Assembly: GCA_047495785.1 (NCBI GenBank)
Contig: JBLDXI010000010.1
Span: forward strand, 248,001-312,000
Source: Lepidodermella squamata
Taxonomy: Eukaryota; Gastrotricha
Length of the DNA: 64,000 nt
Reading direction: 5' to 3'
The notes beneath the pieces were generated by a model. That model saw only the letters and a list, made by a program, of their open reading frames with translations, did no database searches and was not told where the DNA came from. Shown one piece after another: positions 1 through 11,069 of the stretch. The first letter of the stretch is position 1; each line of letters starts with the position of its first letter. The position numbers and the translations under genes were made by a program.

Positions 1-653
1 TACAAAATTGAAAACTAACAATTCTTTGATTATGTTCTTTAAAATTGACACTTAGCTCAGCTTGCATAGCGCTACCAAGTATGCCAATGCTATACGCCCG
101 AAGATCGCTATCGCGCGGTTGTTTTTCAGCCCATTCATAAAGCCGTTCGACGACTTCCTCGTTGTCGCGGAAGAATACAGACGATTCCACGCCCGGTAAA
201 AGGCTGAGCAATAGCCGCGTTGCCATTACTTGCACAGGACCCGGGTCGCCCCTCGCAGTGCAGTAATCATCCACCATCTATATATGTTTTGATTTACGAT
301 AGGAAGTGAACTAACAATATACTTACGCGTTGAATCAACCCATCTTCTTTAAATATTCTTTTCAGAATTGAGCCGTACTGACACTCAGGCTTGACCTTAG
401 CTACAAAAGCACGATATAATTACGATACGAAGTCCAAGTATCATAATAACTCACATGGATGGCGATCGTCGAACGGATCGGGATTGTGTTTCCAAAAGAG
501 GATACCTTCCTGTTCAACTATTTCAGTCAGACTCGTCAAGAAAGGGAGAGGATCGTGCCCTGCTCGAGAGATATCCGCATCCCATTGCTCGAGCAAGTCC
601 GAAACAAGCTGGGATGCGTTTCCAGCTCTTCCGGAACGCTCAGGCATTATCAA
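1..653 (-). CDS. DCAF1: DCAF1 (VprBP) amino-terminal part, truncated by window edge
   Basis: Substrate receptor of CUL4-DDB1 (and EDVP) ubiquitin ligases, acting mainly in the nucleus. Exons on the minus strand are 653-455, 400-327 and 277 to the edge; donors GTGAGT and GTAAGT and acceptors TTTTGTAG and ATATATAG keep one frame. The sequence shows the family's amino-terminal block: LLEQW near residue 21, then the hallmark DPFDDRHP, a PECQYG segment, then RLLLSLLPGVE and an LRAYSIGILGSAM stretch matching the armadillo-like region of human DCAF1. The last visible residues are FKEHNQRI, where a GTTAGT around base 21 may be the next donor. The carboxy-terminal LisH and WD40 parts lie outside the window. 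The ATG at 653 is used; a second in-frame ATG follows two codons later. Identification is firm; only the start and the exon 3 end are uncertain. Confidence 0.9.
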
Positions 654-1860
654 TTAATACAATCAGTATCTAATAGATATATATATATATAAATTATTGT
701 GACTGTTAGGTAAGGCATGGGGGAAATGGCGAATAGCGACGAATAGGTTTATCCAGTTTGGCTATTCGGCCAGGTTGGGAAATGCTGTAATATTATCCAT
801 GTCCTTCCACAGATTCTGGTCCGACAAACAACAATATCACGTGTAAATTAATAATTGATGCCATATCTGTAGCTTCACACAGACAGACAGGCAGATTCAA
901 GAATTCTTGCAAAGGTATGTAAGGTAACGTTAAGTAGCAACCACTTCTACAACAAGCAGCTACAATGGGCTTCAAGCCAAAATACGTACTGAATTATACA
1001 GCTGGTTAGAACTTGCCCTGAGCCGTTAGTTGAGCCCAGATTCGACAGCTAAAACAGGTTTGCTATACCGCATGCCTTGACTCGGACATTATCCGTTTGA
1101 TAAAACAAGGGCATCATCTGCCATCTGCCGATGAATATGCCTTCGTCCTTCGTCGTTTTCGCTACATTTGCGCAGCTGAAACCCTGTCACGTGGGCACGC
1201 ATGCTGGAAGGTCACGGGTGCCGTCGCGCCAAAACACCTGATTTTGAAAAATTAATTTTGAAAATCATATTTAAATAGCTTTATGCCAATGCTGAACTAA
1301 ATTGACGCTGCTATAATAAAAAGTTCAAAGCGTAAAAGGCAACGAAATTGGACGTCTTCGAAGGACTAAGGACTCTCGACTTTCGACGCTTTTTCGATGA
1401 CGCCGGCTGCAGACTGACGGTACAAAGCTCTGCACTGCGCTTTTCTGCCAGAATGTACTGTTTAACGGAGGCTGGCGGGTGTGGTCGTTTTGGTGGCGTA
1501 ACCGTAACACTCAGAGGGGATTTTTCACAAATTGATCCCAGTTTCAACTTCAGGGAATGCATTTTTCTATCCTCCCCAGAACCGTAATAACTGCTAAATC
1601 ATCACCGTCCCTTTTCCGTACCTCGCTGTCAAAACCGCAAACTGCACGTCAGCGACTCGATGCTTTCGTCTGCATTACGAGGATTGGATCAGTTGTATCA
1701 ATCATCATCTCCATCTCACTATACATAGATTTGAAAGGCTTGGGACGCCGGAAATAAACAATGGGGCCGAAGAATGAACAATTTCTACTTTAAAAGCACC
1801 AATAAGCCTTAATTAATGCCTAAATATGTTCAGGCTTGCTTATTAATTTGAATTTACATC
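654..1860. other. Intergenic region between DCAF1 and CNDP2
   Basis: Divergent promoter space between DCAF1 (-) and the CNDP2 operon (+). It contains a short (AT)n run at about 676-691. A minus-strand open frame at 1311-1562 has a basic KKRRKSR patch, but I see no family match or splice support. A TTCAG at about 1833 could be a trans- or cis-splice acceptor for the CNDP2 leader. Confidence 0.5.
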
Positions 1861-3438
1861 ATGGATGCCAAGTTGGAGACGCTATTCCAGCACATTGACA
1901 AGAGGCAGCAGCACTATATTGATCGTTTGGCTGAAGCTGTAGCCATTAAAAGTGTATCTGCTTGGCCTCATACTCGTGATGAATGCGTGCGTATGGTAAA
2001 ATGGACACAACAGGTTTGCAACAAATAAATGAATATTTTTGCTCTTATATCTGTTCTTGACCAGCATTTGGAGAAGCTCGGAGCGAAAACCGAGTTGAAG
2101 CCGATTCCTCATAAACAGAAACTCCCTGAAGGTGGAGAAATTGATTACCCTCCACTGATTTTCGGCTACCTGGGAAACGACAAGTCGAAAAAGACTATTT
2201 GCATCTACGGCCATTTGGACGTTCAGCCGGCGATTAAAACCGATGGCTGGGACACAGATCCATTTGTTCTCACGGAAATCGACGGTAAATTGTTCGGGCG
2301 TGGTGCCACAGATGACAAGGGACCAGTCCTTGACTGGATCAACTGCATCGAAGCTTATCAAGAAAACGGGATCGAAATTCCTGTTAACATCAAATTCGTG
2401 TTTGAATGCATGGAAGAATCAGGCTCAGAAGGCTTGGATGAAGCTATTCAGGCAAATCTTCCATTTTTCGACGATGTTTCTTTCATTTGTATTTCCGACA
2501 ATTACTGGCTGACTACTGACCACCCTTGTATTACTTACGGCCTGCGAGGAATCACCTACTTCTTTTTGTCCGTGGAATGCGCTCAAAGGTTAATATAATT
2601 CGTAAAAACTTGATCCTCCTTAATAATTTTGTGTTCAGAGATCTTCATTCTGGCCTTTACGGTGGCGCTGTTCATGAGGCTATGTGGGATTTGGTTGCAT
2701 TATTGAATTCGCTGATTTCAGCCGAGGGAAAGATCTTGATCCCTGGAATCTACGACACCGTCGCTAAACTAACTCCTGAGGAAGAGAAGTTGTACGAATC
2801 GATTCATTTCGACGTGAAAAACTACGAGAAAGAAGTTGGTGCTTCTCGGCTGCTGCACCATGAGAAAGCCCGCATTTTACAAAATCGCTGGCGCCATCCT
2901 TCGCTGTCAATTCACGGCATCGAAGGCGATTTTTCAGAGGCCGGTGCTAAAACTGTCATCCCACGAAAGGTTATCGGCAAATTCTCCATGCGTCTTGTTC
3001 CTCATATGGACCCTGTCGAAGTTGAAAAGCTGGTACGAAAGCACATTGATACTGAATTCGCTAAGCGAAACAGTCCTAATAAGATTAGCGTTTCGATGTG
3101 CCACGGTGCTCCGGCTTGGATTGGCGATATCAGTCACATTCAATACGAGGCGGGTCGTCGCGCTACCCGGCGTGTTTGGGGCGTTGAGCCTGATATGACC
3201 CGAGAGGGTGGCTCAATCCCAGTCGCGTTGTCCTTCGAAAACTTCACGAAGAAAAACGTGATGCTTCTTCCTGTGGGCCAATCAGATGATGGAGCTCACT
3301 CGAATAACGAAAAAATTGCTCGTAAAAACTACATCAACGGGGTAAGACTTGGTTCTGGTAAAATTTCGATCATTCCATAAGATTATTTTTTAGATTAAAA
3401 TTCTTGCTGCTTACTTTGAGGAAGCTGCTGCTCTCTGA
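1861..3438 (+). CDS. CNDP2: Cytosolic non-specific dipeptidase (M20 metallopeptidase)
   Basis: Hydrolyses dipeptides such as Cys-Gly in the cytosol with two metal ions per active site. Exons 1861-2013, 2065-2588, 2639-3341 and 3394-3438 join to 474 residues, close to the 475 of human CNDP2. M20 landmarks are all present: HLDVQP with the first metal histidine, [11 protein letters not shown] with the bridging aspartate, EESGSEG with the catalytic glutamates, SDNYW, and GAHSNNEK near the end with the last metal histidine. The product ends [12 protein letters not shown], like the human tail. Introns are 51, 50 and 52 bases. It heads a same-strand cluster with C1D, a dioxygenase, MRPL11 and TMX1. 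An AATAAA at 3613-3618 just before C1D looks like its cleavage signal. No key residue is missing. Confidence 0.96.
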
Positions 3439-3612
3439 GAGAAAAAATTGAGAAAGACTTGATTGACAAATGGGTTTGGGCTTATTCAGTATTAAATCGT
3501 TTTAAAGGTTTTTCTCCGCTTTTGAAGCAGTTCTTTCACATGATCTGACCAAAGCAAAGTTGCCATTTTTCGCTTCGGTGATGCCATAATGCTATGATAT
3601 TATATTATTTCG

Positions 3613-3646
3613 CAATAAAATTGCTTCTAGGGTGTTATTATAGAAA
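3613..3646 (+). promoter_or_regulatory. Poly(A) signal plus trans-splice-like acceptor between CNDP2 and C1D
   Basis: AATAAA is followed by TTGCTTCTAG (to 3630) and then TTATTATAG (to 3643), three bases before the C1D start codon. The pairing of a cleavage signal with an acceptor immediately ahead of a downstream ATG is the signature of operon processing by spliced-leader addition. Inferred; transcript 5' ends would settle it. Confidence 0.5.
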
Positions 3647-4323
3647 ATGTTTAAGACCGTGGTTGAAAATCTGAAGGAGTTCGATGCTTCACTTAGCGAG
3701 TTGAAACAAGAATTGGATCCGCTGGCTACCAAAAAATGTCACGAAGTTCTAGCCGAGGTACGCAATTTCGCATGAAAGGAATACTTTTTAATTTTGTCTA
3801 TAATTTAGGCTACTCCTTTGCAAAAAGCTAAATTCAGCCTTTGCATGCTATATTCAATCAACAGTGCAGTTTGGGGTGAGTAATTTGCATTTTCGAATAA
3901 CAAATCCACCTTATGACGTCTAATTTTTCAGCTTACATGAGATTGGCTGGTAAAGATCCGAAAAATCTTGCTATTAAAGGCGAGCTCGATCGAGTTCGCG
4001 ATTACATGAAGCGAGCTAAGGAAGTCGAGGATCAAATTACAGGGGCCGAGCCAACTCTCCGTGTTGATAGAGAGGCCGCTAAAAGGACGATTAAACATGC
4101 GTTGTGGCAGGCAGCTCAAAGCAAGGGCAAAGACAAGCCTGAAGAAACGACTAGCGCCGATAAGAAGCCAGAGGAGACTAAATCGGAGGAAGCTAAGACG
4201 TCCCAGGATAAGGTCGAAGAAACCTCGAAAAAGCGTAAATCTTACGTTGTCGATCAGTTCATCCTCGCAGATGGGGATGAGCAAAAAGAGAAATCTCCTG
4301 AGAAGAAGCAGAAAAAATCCTAA
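3647..4323 (+). CDS. C1D: C1D nuclear exosome cofactor (Rrp47/Sas10-C1D family)
   Basis: C1D/Rrp47 binds the exosome nuclease Rrp6/EXOSC10 and structured RNA and helps rRNA and snoRNA 3' trimming in the nucleus. Exons 3647-3757, 3809-3875 and 3932-4323 give 189 residues, longer than the roughly 140 of human C1D. The Sas10/Utp3/C1D domain fills the first ~130 residues: helical VVENLKEFDASL, then AKFSLCMLYSINSAVW, YMRLAGKDPKN, and VRDYMKRAKEVED. The closing AAKRTIKHALWQ corresponds to the AASRFVKNALW of vertebrate C1D. The extra length is a Lys/Glu-rich tail from about residue 140 ending KKQKKS, typical of a nucleolar RNA-binding extension. It lies 208 bases after CNDP2 and 85 bases before the dioxygenase. 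Both introns are about 50 bases. Confidence 0.93.
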
Positions 4324-4408
4324 ATTGTTGAGATTTTCTAGCATATTGAAATTACGTTTTATTATTCCTAATTTTTTTTTAATTTTTACGTGTTTTAGAT
4401 ATTAAATT

Positions 4409-5483
4409 ATGGAGGATAAACAAGAATTTGTTCAAGAGGAATATGTCCCGGTAACGGCTGGTTTGCAAATGGTTGACCAACTACCGGAGATTTTCAGTCG
4501 GAATTTCAGTCAAAGTGAAATCACGAAAACGTCTATAGGTCTCGATTTCGATGACCAGGCCTTTTATCTCGACGGAATTTTATCAAAAGAGGAATGCGAT
4601 GCGATCATAGCTATAGGAGAAGGTTTCGGATATGGTCCAGTTGAAAGCGATTGTAAAAAAGAATGCACGGCTAGAAAGTTTGTGCATTAACAGTAATGAG
4701 AAATTTCGCTTTAAATTTGAATTTTAGGGTCATGATTCATTCCAAGGCGCTATCTGATCTGCTTTTTGAACGAATGGCGCCTTTCATCTACGATATTGAC
4801 ATCAGCTCCGACAAGAATATTCACAGTTATCACCTCGAAGGCAATAGTTTCGCCATGCAAGGCATATGGTAATGCGTGCGAAATTCATGGGAAAAATCAA
4901 ATTTTAGCCGTAATTTCAGGCACCCGGTTAAACTCGATGTTACTTTCCGGCTAAGTCGGTATACCGAGGGCGGTTATTTCCGGCCTCATTTCGACGGATT
5001 TTACGCCGACCCTGAAGATCCGATCATGGTTCGAACGATGAAAAGCCTCGTGTTCTACCTTAACACACCCGATCCAGGCTGTGGCGGCGAAACAGTTTTC
5101 TTATCCGAAACTGAAAAAGATGAAAATGGCAACCCAGTCGTATTGAAAACTGTCCTACCAAAACCGGGCCGCGTCCTAGTTTTCAACCATCGATCACTTC
5201 ACGAGTCAATTCCGGTCGATAATTCGGTGAAATACATTATCCGATCCGATATTATGTTCAAGCGAATGACAACCGGCGAGCTGGGCGAAAAAGATCTAAT
5301 AGCCATCGATTTGTTAACAAAAGCTGAACAATTTGAGGTAAATTTTGAAGCAAAATCCGCCTTAAATTTAGAGTTATTTTCTAGATGGAAAACAAGGCAA
5401 TGGAGGCTGTTGATTTGTATCGGAAAGCTTTCAAATTATCCCCGTTGTTAGCGGAAAACTACTCGAATCGTGACTCGTCGTGA
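4409..5483 (+). CDS. Prolyl-4-hydroxylase-type Fe(II)/2-oxoglutarate dioxygenase
   Basis: Probably hydroxylates a protein side chain using O2, Fe(II) and 2-oxoglutarate; the substrate is unknown. Exons 4409-4677, 4728-4868, 4920-5337 and 5385-5483 give 308 residues. After a ~55-residue lead, the P4Hc fold begins at FYLDGILSKEECDAII. The iron site is visible as RPHFDGF (HxD) and the distal histidine in NHRSLHES, followed by IIRSD with the basic residue expected to bind 2-oxoglutarate. CGGETVFL is the family's conserved turn. No signal peptide or membrane segment is visible, so it is not a classical ER collagen hydroxylase. The last exon adds a short helix (AVDLYRKAFKLSPLL) resembling one TPR half-repeat. 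A TTTTAG at about 4398 precedes the ATG. The family is certain; the exact orthologue is not. Confidence 0.85.
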
Positions 5484-5573
5484 TGAAAAGAAATCGTTTA
5501 TTTTATGGAAAAATGTAGTTTGTTGCGGTTTAATAGCAGTTTTCATATATTTAAAGATTTATTATAACAAAAA

Positions 5574-6212
5574 ATGTCTGGAAAAGGCGGAGGTGCAGTT
5601 CGACGTGTTTTGCGTTCCGCGAAAAAGTCGCAGGAAAAAACGACCGTTCATCCGCCGTTCATGAAGCTGCAAATCGCAGCAGGCGGCGCCGCTCCCGCCC
5701 CGCCGCTCGGCCCGCAACTTGGCCAGCGTGGTATCCAAATCGCTCAGTTTTGCAAAGATTTCAACGAGAGGACGAAAACGATCAAAGACGGCACGCCGAT
5801 ACGGACTTACATTAAAATTAACCCGGATCGAACGTACAACATCCAGTTATACACGCCGCCGGTTGCGTATTTCCTAAAACAAGCGGCGGGTATAACGATG
5901 GGCGCGAGAAAGCCCGGGCAAGAAATTGCCGGGAAAATTACGCTGAAACACGTGTATGAAATCGCGAAGGTGATAGCGAAGAATCCGATGGAGGAAGGCC
6001 GTTCGTTGGAGCTGCTTTGCAAGGATGTCATTGCCCAGTGCCATTTTATCGGCATTGAAGTTGTTCGCGGTGATTTGGATGCGACTGAGTACGGTAAATT
6101 CCTCGAGGAACGCAAACAGGCTGTTGCTCAACAACGCGCCGAGTTGGACCAGGCTAAGGCGGCTAAGGTTATGCGAACCACGGCCGCGGCAGCCGCTACA
6201 ACCGCCTCATAA
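5574..6212 (+). CDS. MRPL11: Mitochondrial large ribosomal subunit protein uL11m
   Basis: Component of the mitoribosome stalk base that binds the GTPase-associated rRNA region. It is a single exon of 212 residues. The bacterial L11 core starts at about residue 28 with [22 protein letters not shown], which carries the proline-rich switch helix. It continues through [31 protein letters not shown] and [13 protein letters not shown]. The amino-terminal ~25 basic residues (RRVLRSAKK) could serve for mitochondrial import, although uL11m often lacks a cleaved presequence. The carboxy end is an Ala/Gln-rich helix not found in bacteria. It lies 90 bases after the dioxygenase and 110 before TMX1, consistent with the operon. 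Codon use is GC-richer than its neighbours. Confidence 0.95.
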   Translation: MSGKGGGAVRRVLRSAKKSQEKTTVHPPFMKLQIAAGGAAPAPPLGPQLGQRGIQIAQFCKDFNERTKTIKDGTPIRTYIKINPDRTYNIQLYTPPVAYFLKQAAGITMGARKPGQEIAGKITLKHVYEIAKVIAKNPMEEGRSLELLCKDVIAQCHFIGIEVVRGDLDATEYGKFLEERKQAVAQQRAELDQAKAAKVMRTTAAAAATTAS

Positions 6213-6322
6213 AATGGAACGCTCAATCTACGAAAAAGCAGTCACTAGAAAATTAAATAATTTTTCTATTAAGGAGGATTTTTTTCATCGAAATAATTTC
6301 GATTTTTTTAGGTGATTTTACG

Positions 6323-7392
6323 ATGAGATTTTTAATTTGCATCGCCGCGTTATTTTGCGGCGCATGCCTGGCTGCTGAGACGGCGTCTGAAGTGGCAGTG
6401 CCTCTCGATATCACCATGTCGAATTGGTCGCAGGTTCTAGAAGGCGAGTGGCTTATTGAATTCTACGCGCCTTGGTGCCCGTCTTGTCGATCTTACGCGT
6501 CAATTTGGGAAGAATTCGCTCGAAAATGCCCGAAACGCGTGAAAGTCGCGCGGGCTAATGTCGATATGAGCCCTGAACTTAGCGGCCGTTTGCTCATTGT
6601 TTCTCTACCTTCAATCTACCAGTGAGTATTGGAAAATTCGAAAATCGCTCTAATTATCAATTCTTTTATTTTTAGTGTCAAAGATGGGAAATTCCGTCAC
6701 CACGAAGGATCTCGAAATCTAGAAGAACTCATTAGACACGTTAACGAACGGTTATTTGAAGAGATGTACGAGCCCCTTAGCTGGGTCTGGCATCCTCAAT
6801 CACCTCAGTAGGTTTCATTGACTTGAGAACAAATCAATAAAATTATTTTAAAATTTAGTATGATCATTCTTGGATTTTTATTCCGAGTTGCCGTTGAAGT
6901 TCGAGTAAGTTTAAAAATTTTTTGAATTTCACCGAAAAATTATTTCAATTTATTTTGTAGAATCTTCAAACATTTATGACGAATAACATGGGTCTCGCGC
7001 CTTGGCTGTCATATGTCGCTCTTTTGCTCTTGATGCTTTTGATCGCAATAATTCTTGGATTTGTAAGTTCAATGACTTTTTTCCGATTAAAATATGATTT
7101 AATTCTGATTTTTTTTCAGCTTGCCGTGTTGTTTGTCGATAAAGTGTGGTACCGAGGTCAAGACCAGGACGAGCGGCAGCATGTCCGGTCTCCTACCCCG
7201 ACGACGGAGGAGGAGGCTGATGACGATGACTACGAATATCATCGACGCAAAAAGCATCGAAGGCGCCACAAAAAGCGTCGTTCATCCGACGATGACGAAG
7301 ATCTGAGCGAGAATAGCACGTCGGTTTCAGACGATGATGACGATTCCGACACGAATGTCCGCAAACGGAGACATAACCCTGGAGATGCTTGA
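6323..7392 (+). CDS. TMX1: Thioredoxin-related transmembrane protein (TMX1/TMX4 type)
   Basis: ER membrane disulfide oxidoreductase acting on client proteins. Exons 6323-6621, 6676-6807, 6859-6904, 6961-7062 and 7120-7392 keep one frame and give 283 residues. A signal peptide (MRFLICIAALFCGACLA) precedes a thioredoxin domain with IEFYAPWCPSC as active site and the cis-proline in VSLPSIYH. An amphipathic FRVAVEV segment and LGLAPW-like element lead to one membrane helix (WLSYVALLLLMLLIAIILG). A long charged cytosolic tail follows, with EEEADDDDYE, an RRKKHRRRHKKRR block and DDDDDSD, much as in vertebrate TMX1/TMX4. CPSC matches TMX4; TMX1 of vertebrates has CPAC. It is the last gene of the cluster, and TTTTTTTAG at 6311 precedes its ATG. 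The five-exon structure uses only 50-57 base introns. Confidence 0.93.
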
Positions 7393-8559
7393 AAAAATTA
7401 AGGCGGCGCGAAATCATCAAAAATGTGTTGAAAAATATCATTCTTCCTGATGAGTTGGAAAATTTCTGAGTAGATACCATTTTATGATCCTTCATTCACT
7501 CAACATGTCAAGTTTTTCGTTTTTTAAATTCCGGCTTTTCAGACTATGCATTCAATTGACATGTCGTCAAACCGATAGATAGATAGAAATATCTTGTTCA
7601 GTCGATGATTTTTGTTCGACGCTAAAAAATACACATTATAGTACTGTTTTATTCAAACTCTTGTCAAAATTTGTCACGCATTGCCTCAATGTTGATCGGT
7701 GCTTGTTGTCTTACAATGCCACACACGTTTGTGACTGTTGTCATACTTTTTGTATTACTGTTTGATAATGCAAAGCAATTTAAATAAAAAATATCGTGAA
7801 ACCATTTCCTCTTGAAATTAAAATTGAAAATACCGTATATTTTGAAATTGCATATCGGACTTCGAAATTTTCTCAGAAAATCTACAAAATGGAATCTTGA
7901 GATTGGCTCCAAAAGCATGGAAATTGTGACTGTTATGGTTTGTTCCACTTAACCGCGAATCGGAGGTTTGAGGAATATCGAAATATTGAGCAAGGATTCC
8001 TGCTGTATAAAACAGGCCCGTGTCATCTTTCAACGATTTGAATTTAGACATTGCCGCACAGTTCACGCGTTAGAATTGAAAAGATTTCTTGTAGTTGAAA
8101 GTCATTCAACAAATTTCTTTGAAATGGAAGCAATTGCTGGTGATTAGGAGAAAAGCTACTTAATTGCTGTTTAGGCTAGACTGGAACGCAGTTTACAGGG
8201 ATCTTTGATGGCATTTCTAATGAATGACCTGTGATCCTTATAAAAGTTCAAAGTTCAAGATCAATCATCGGCTGGGATGAAAGTCCTCAGGCTTATTTGA
8301 AACTTGAAACTTCTTGGAGTGATTGGGGAATCGTCAGGTGCAACAAAGTTTTCGTTACCGTCATTTATTGATAGGTCTATAGCGAAAGCCATATTATACG
8401 ATAATAATTCTTCAGAAACTATAATAGATAGAAGTAGGTATAAATATCCAAAAATAATTATAATTGATCACCGATATAACAGTCATATCACCAGGGTTTG
8501 CATTTCAATACCGTACAGTGTCACAAATTTGGAAGGTAGCTATTCCGAGCTATTCTAAA
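7393..8559. other. Intergenic region between TMX1 and cathepsin L (convergent 3' ends)
   Basis: TMX1 (+) and cathepsin L (-) converge here. TTTATT at about 8364-8369 reads AATAAA on the minus strand and may be the cathepsin cleavage signal. Minus-strand frames at 7664-8066 look random. Nothing else is seen. Confidence 0.5.
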
Positions 8560-9626
8560 TTAGGCCATGTTCGGATAGCTGGCATAGCTAAGAATGCCAC
8601 ACAAGTTCGTTCCACGAGCCATGCGGATGTATCCTTTGTCACCCCAACCGGTTCCCCAGCTGTTCTTTACAATCCAGAAGCTCTTGCCCGTTGCCGCATC
8701 CGTGCCGTAGCCAACAACCAGCACAGCGTGGTTGACAGAGGTCGAGCAGGCAGCGTCATTGTAAATTCCGGACTTGTACAATTGGAAGGAGCTCAAACCG
8801 GCGTTGATGGCGACGGCAACCGGGCCAGTTTGCAGGGCAACCATCAAAGCGGTTTCGTTGTTCTTCTGAACGTTGGTGAAGCCAGTAATGCTGGCATAGC
8901 GAGCCGCTGCGTTGAACTTGCAAGTGTGGCTGCTAACACCCGTGTAAGGATAAGCGGAACCCAAGTTGATGCCAGAGACGTTTTTGACGTAGGCAAAAGC
9001 TGAATTCATCCAGCCGCCATTACAGCCCTGGTTGCCGTAAGACCACGTGCAGTCCATGAGATTTTGTTCAGAAAAAGACATCAAGTTGCCAGTTTTGATC
9101 TTGTATCGGCTCTCCAGAGCTCCGGTGGATGAGAAGGCCCAGCAGGATCCGCATGAACCCTGATTTTTGACAGGGGTAACTGCGCTCTTGTTGCGCCAGT
9201 CGAGGCTAGCGGGGAGAGCCGCTGACACAATCGCTTCGACAAAGGGGGTGGCGCTGACGAGCAGCTGTTCGCCCAGTGGAACCTTAGCACCAAGTCGAGT
9301 TGCCGCGATTTCAGCCGAGCTCAGATCGGCAAGGTCATTGACATCCAAGCTGAAAGAAGCGCCAGACTTCTGATTGTGGCTGCGGATGAGAGCCAAGTTC
9401 GCCTTGAAAGTGTCACGACGGCGGCGTTCTTCATTCTTGTCACTGAAATCCTTCTTGTTCGATCGCTTGAAATCTTCCCAGTCATCATCGTCATTATTGA
9501 CTGGAGCACAATCTGAAAAGGATAGGCAAGTAAGTGTATACAGAACTTAAAACTGAACATTTGAGGCAAACCTGCAAGGTAGATCAAAGCAAATGCCAAG
9601 ACGGCTGCGTAGTAGACGTATTGCAT
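8560..9626 (-). CDS. Cathepsin L-like papain-family cysteine protease
   Basis: Secreted or lysosomal C1A endopeptidase made as a preproenzyme. Exons 9626-9572 and 9512-8560 give 335 residues. The first exon encodes a signal peptide (MQYVYYAAVLAFALIYLA). The I29 propeptide follows with the ERFNIN pattern intact (E, R, F, N, I, N spaced as E-x3-R-x3-F-x2-N-x3-I-x3-N around ERRRRDTFKANLALIRSHN). The mature enzyme starts near LPASLDWRNK. Catalytic residues are CGSCWAF (with the oxyanion Gln in KNQGSCG), VNHAVLVVGYG and IVKNSWG. GCNGGW is the family's conserved turn. The family is certain; assignment to a particular cathepsin L paralogue is not. An in-frame ATG ten codons upstream would disturb the signal peptide, so 9626 is preferred. 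Confidence 0.94.
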
Positions 9627-10254
9627 CTTTGAAATTCGAATGTAGCAGGTGAACAAAAGCAGATAAGAACCTTTGAAGTTTAGCTGTTAGCTTATTAGGC
9701 TGAGAATTGAATGCTGAGAGAATGATGCTGGACTGCAGCCCTGTGATGGGCTTAAATAGATTTCCCTCGGCTCTTCTTGGCGTCGTTCCATGGGAATCGA
9801 ACAGCCAAAACAACAGAAAAAGCTTGCCAAATCCGACCATAAACATGTTTACCTCATGTTTTGGCCGTTTGACTATTAGGAATGACGCGCGTTCAATTTA
9901 CCGATTCTAACGAACGTTACATTTTTTCCGAATAGCTGTTGCACTGGTGACGCACTTGCCGGTTCATGAAAAAATCCTAACTGTGATGACGTGCAAGAGT
10001 TTATGTTGTTACCTTCATGTTTGTTGCTACCCTCACTATACTATGAACAGTAAACGCCTGTTGCAAAAAAAACAGCACCTGAAAAAACAAAGCTGTGACG
10101 CGCGTTCTGAAATGTACATGCTACCTTTTCGTATTGCATGAGATTGGAAACTTGAAACGATAATTGTGTTTGTATTCCTATGTTCATTTCATTCGCAGAT
10201 TGGGAAGGAAAGTTTTGAATGCATATTACAACAAGAGATTTTATTGTTACATTT
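9627..10254. other. Intergenic region between cathepsin L and the ankyrin gene
   Basis: Promoter-side space of cathepsin L and 3' end of the ankyrin gene. TTTATT at about 10238-10243 (AATAAA on minus) lies directly after the ankyrin stop codon. No coding sequence is supported. Confidence 0.5.
9751..9758 (-). promoter_or_regulatory. TATA-like box for cathepsin L
   Basis: TATTTAAG on the minus strand lies 125 bases upstream of the cathepsin L start codon, a suitable distance for a core promoter with a short 5' UTR. Seen as a motif only; start-site data would test it. Confidence 0.4.
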
Positions 10255-11019
10255 TCAGCCATTGCCCAATTCCTTTTCCAATAAAGAGACTACATCAAAA
10301 CTTTTCCGTGCTCTAGCTAAGTCTATGGCAGTCTTCCCATCATTACTAGTCTCGTCAATGCTGGCGCCTTTTGATAGCAAATATGTAACAATTTTGGCAT
10401 TGTTATTTAAAGCTGCAGCCATCAACGGTGTCCAACCTTGATTGTCTTTGACATTGAGATCAACGCCGTACTTGCACAAAATTCGAATGCACTCAAGCTT
10501 ATTTTTCGACGCCGCGTAATGTAGCGCTGTCCAGCCTTGGTCGTTCTGCCGATTTACCAGCTTTTGCACCTCCTTAAGAGCTTGGGATTCGCTAAGGCCA
10601 CCACGCTCCTGCTCCAACCTGAGCTTTTCCGAAAGAACCAGCTTCAAAATAACACCTAGGCCGTTTAAGCATATTTGATGCAGACATGTCTCCAATTTGT
10701 AGATGTTCCGGTCGTAAACAGCGTTGATCAGCACCAGAGGATCGCATTTGGATCCCGACAGAAACTCCTCAACGGCAGTTTTGTCGCTCCTCATGCATGC
10801 GTTATAGAATTCCTTGAACAATTTAGAAAAAATCATAAGTAAGTTGAACAGTGCATCATCTTACCTCGTATTGGCTTGTTGTAGGAATCTTGCCCGAGAT
10901 CCCCCGATGATGGGACGGCTAGCGAGCAAAACAAGTAGGCAGGTTTAAACTCAACAAAGAATCTCACTCACCACTTCCAAGCTCAATCGACCATCGGCTG
11001 AGTTAGGTCTTGCATGCAT
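10255..11019 (-). CDS. Small ankyrin-repeat protein
   Basis: Exons 11019-10972, 10918-10865 and 10812-10255 join in frame to 219 residues. The first two exons encode short low-complexity segments. The third carries the fold: a helical lead (FYNACMRSDKTAVEEFL), then ankyrin repeats with GWTALHYAASKNKLECIRIL, GWTPLMAAALNNNAKIVTYLLSKGA and GKTAIDLARARKSFDVVSLL. Three full repeats plus a degenerate amino-terminal one are visible at about residues 40-215. There is no other domain or membrane segment, so it is presumably a protein-binding adaptor. The start codon lies only 50 bases after the stop of the NEK-like kinase, with TTTTTTAG four bases before the ATG, so the two are almost certainly co-transcribed. 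I do not recognise a specific orthologue. Confidence 0.8.
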
Positions 11020-11069
11020 TCTCTAAAAAAGTTTGCTAAATCTTGAGAAAGTTCAAGGGTATCAAGTGC
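11020..11069 (-). promoter_or_regulatory. 50-base intercistronic spacer with trans-splice-like acceptor
   Basis: Between the kinase stop and the ankyrin ATG lie just 50 bases, too short for an independent promoter. It ends in ACTTTTTTAG followed by AGA and the ATG, a strong U-rich acceptor with no upstream donor in an intergenic position. Inferred to be a downstream-gene trans-splice site. Confidence 0.6.

Noticed and set aside
391-692. Plus-strand open frames over the DCAF1 amino-terminal exon
   Set aside because: They are shadows of the clear DCAF1 exon on the minus strand.
1311-1562. Minus-strand ORF of 83 codons with a basic KKRRKSR patch
   Set aside because: No family similarity, no good donor or acceptor, and no conservation evidence; it could be chance in a promoter region.
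7664-8066. Minus-strand frames after the cathepsin L gene
   Set aside because: Biased, low-information translation and position in a 3' UTR-like region; no domain.
8464-9003. Long plus-strand ORF opposite cathepsin L
   Set aside because: Antisense shadow of the protease exon.
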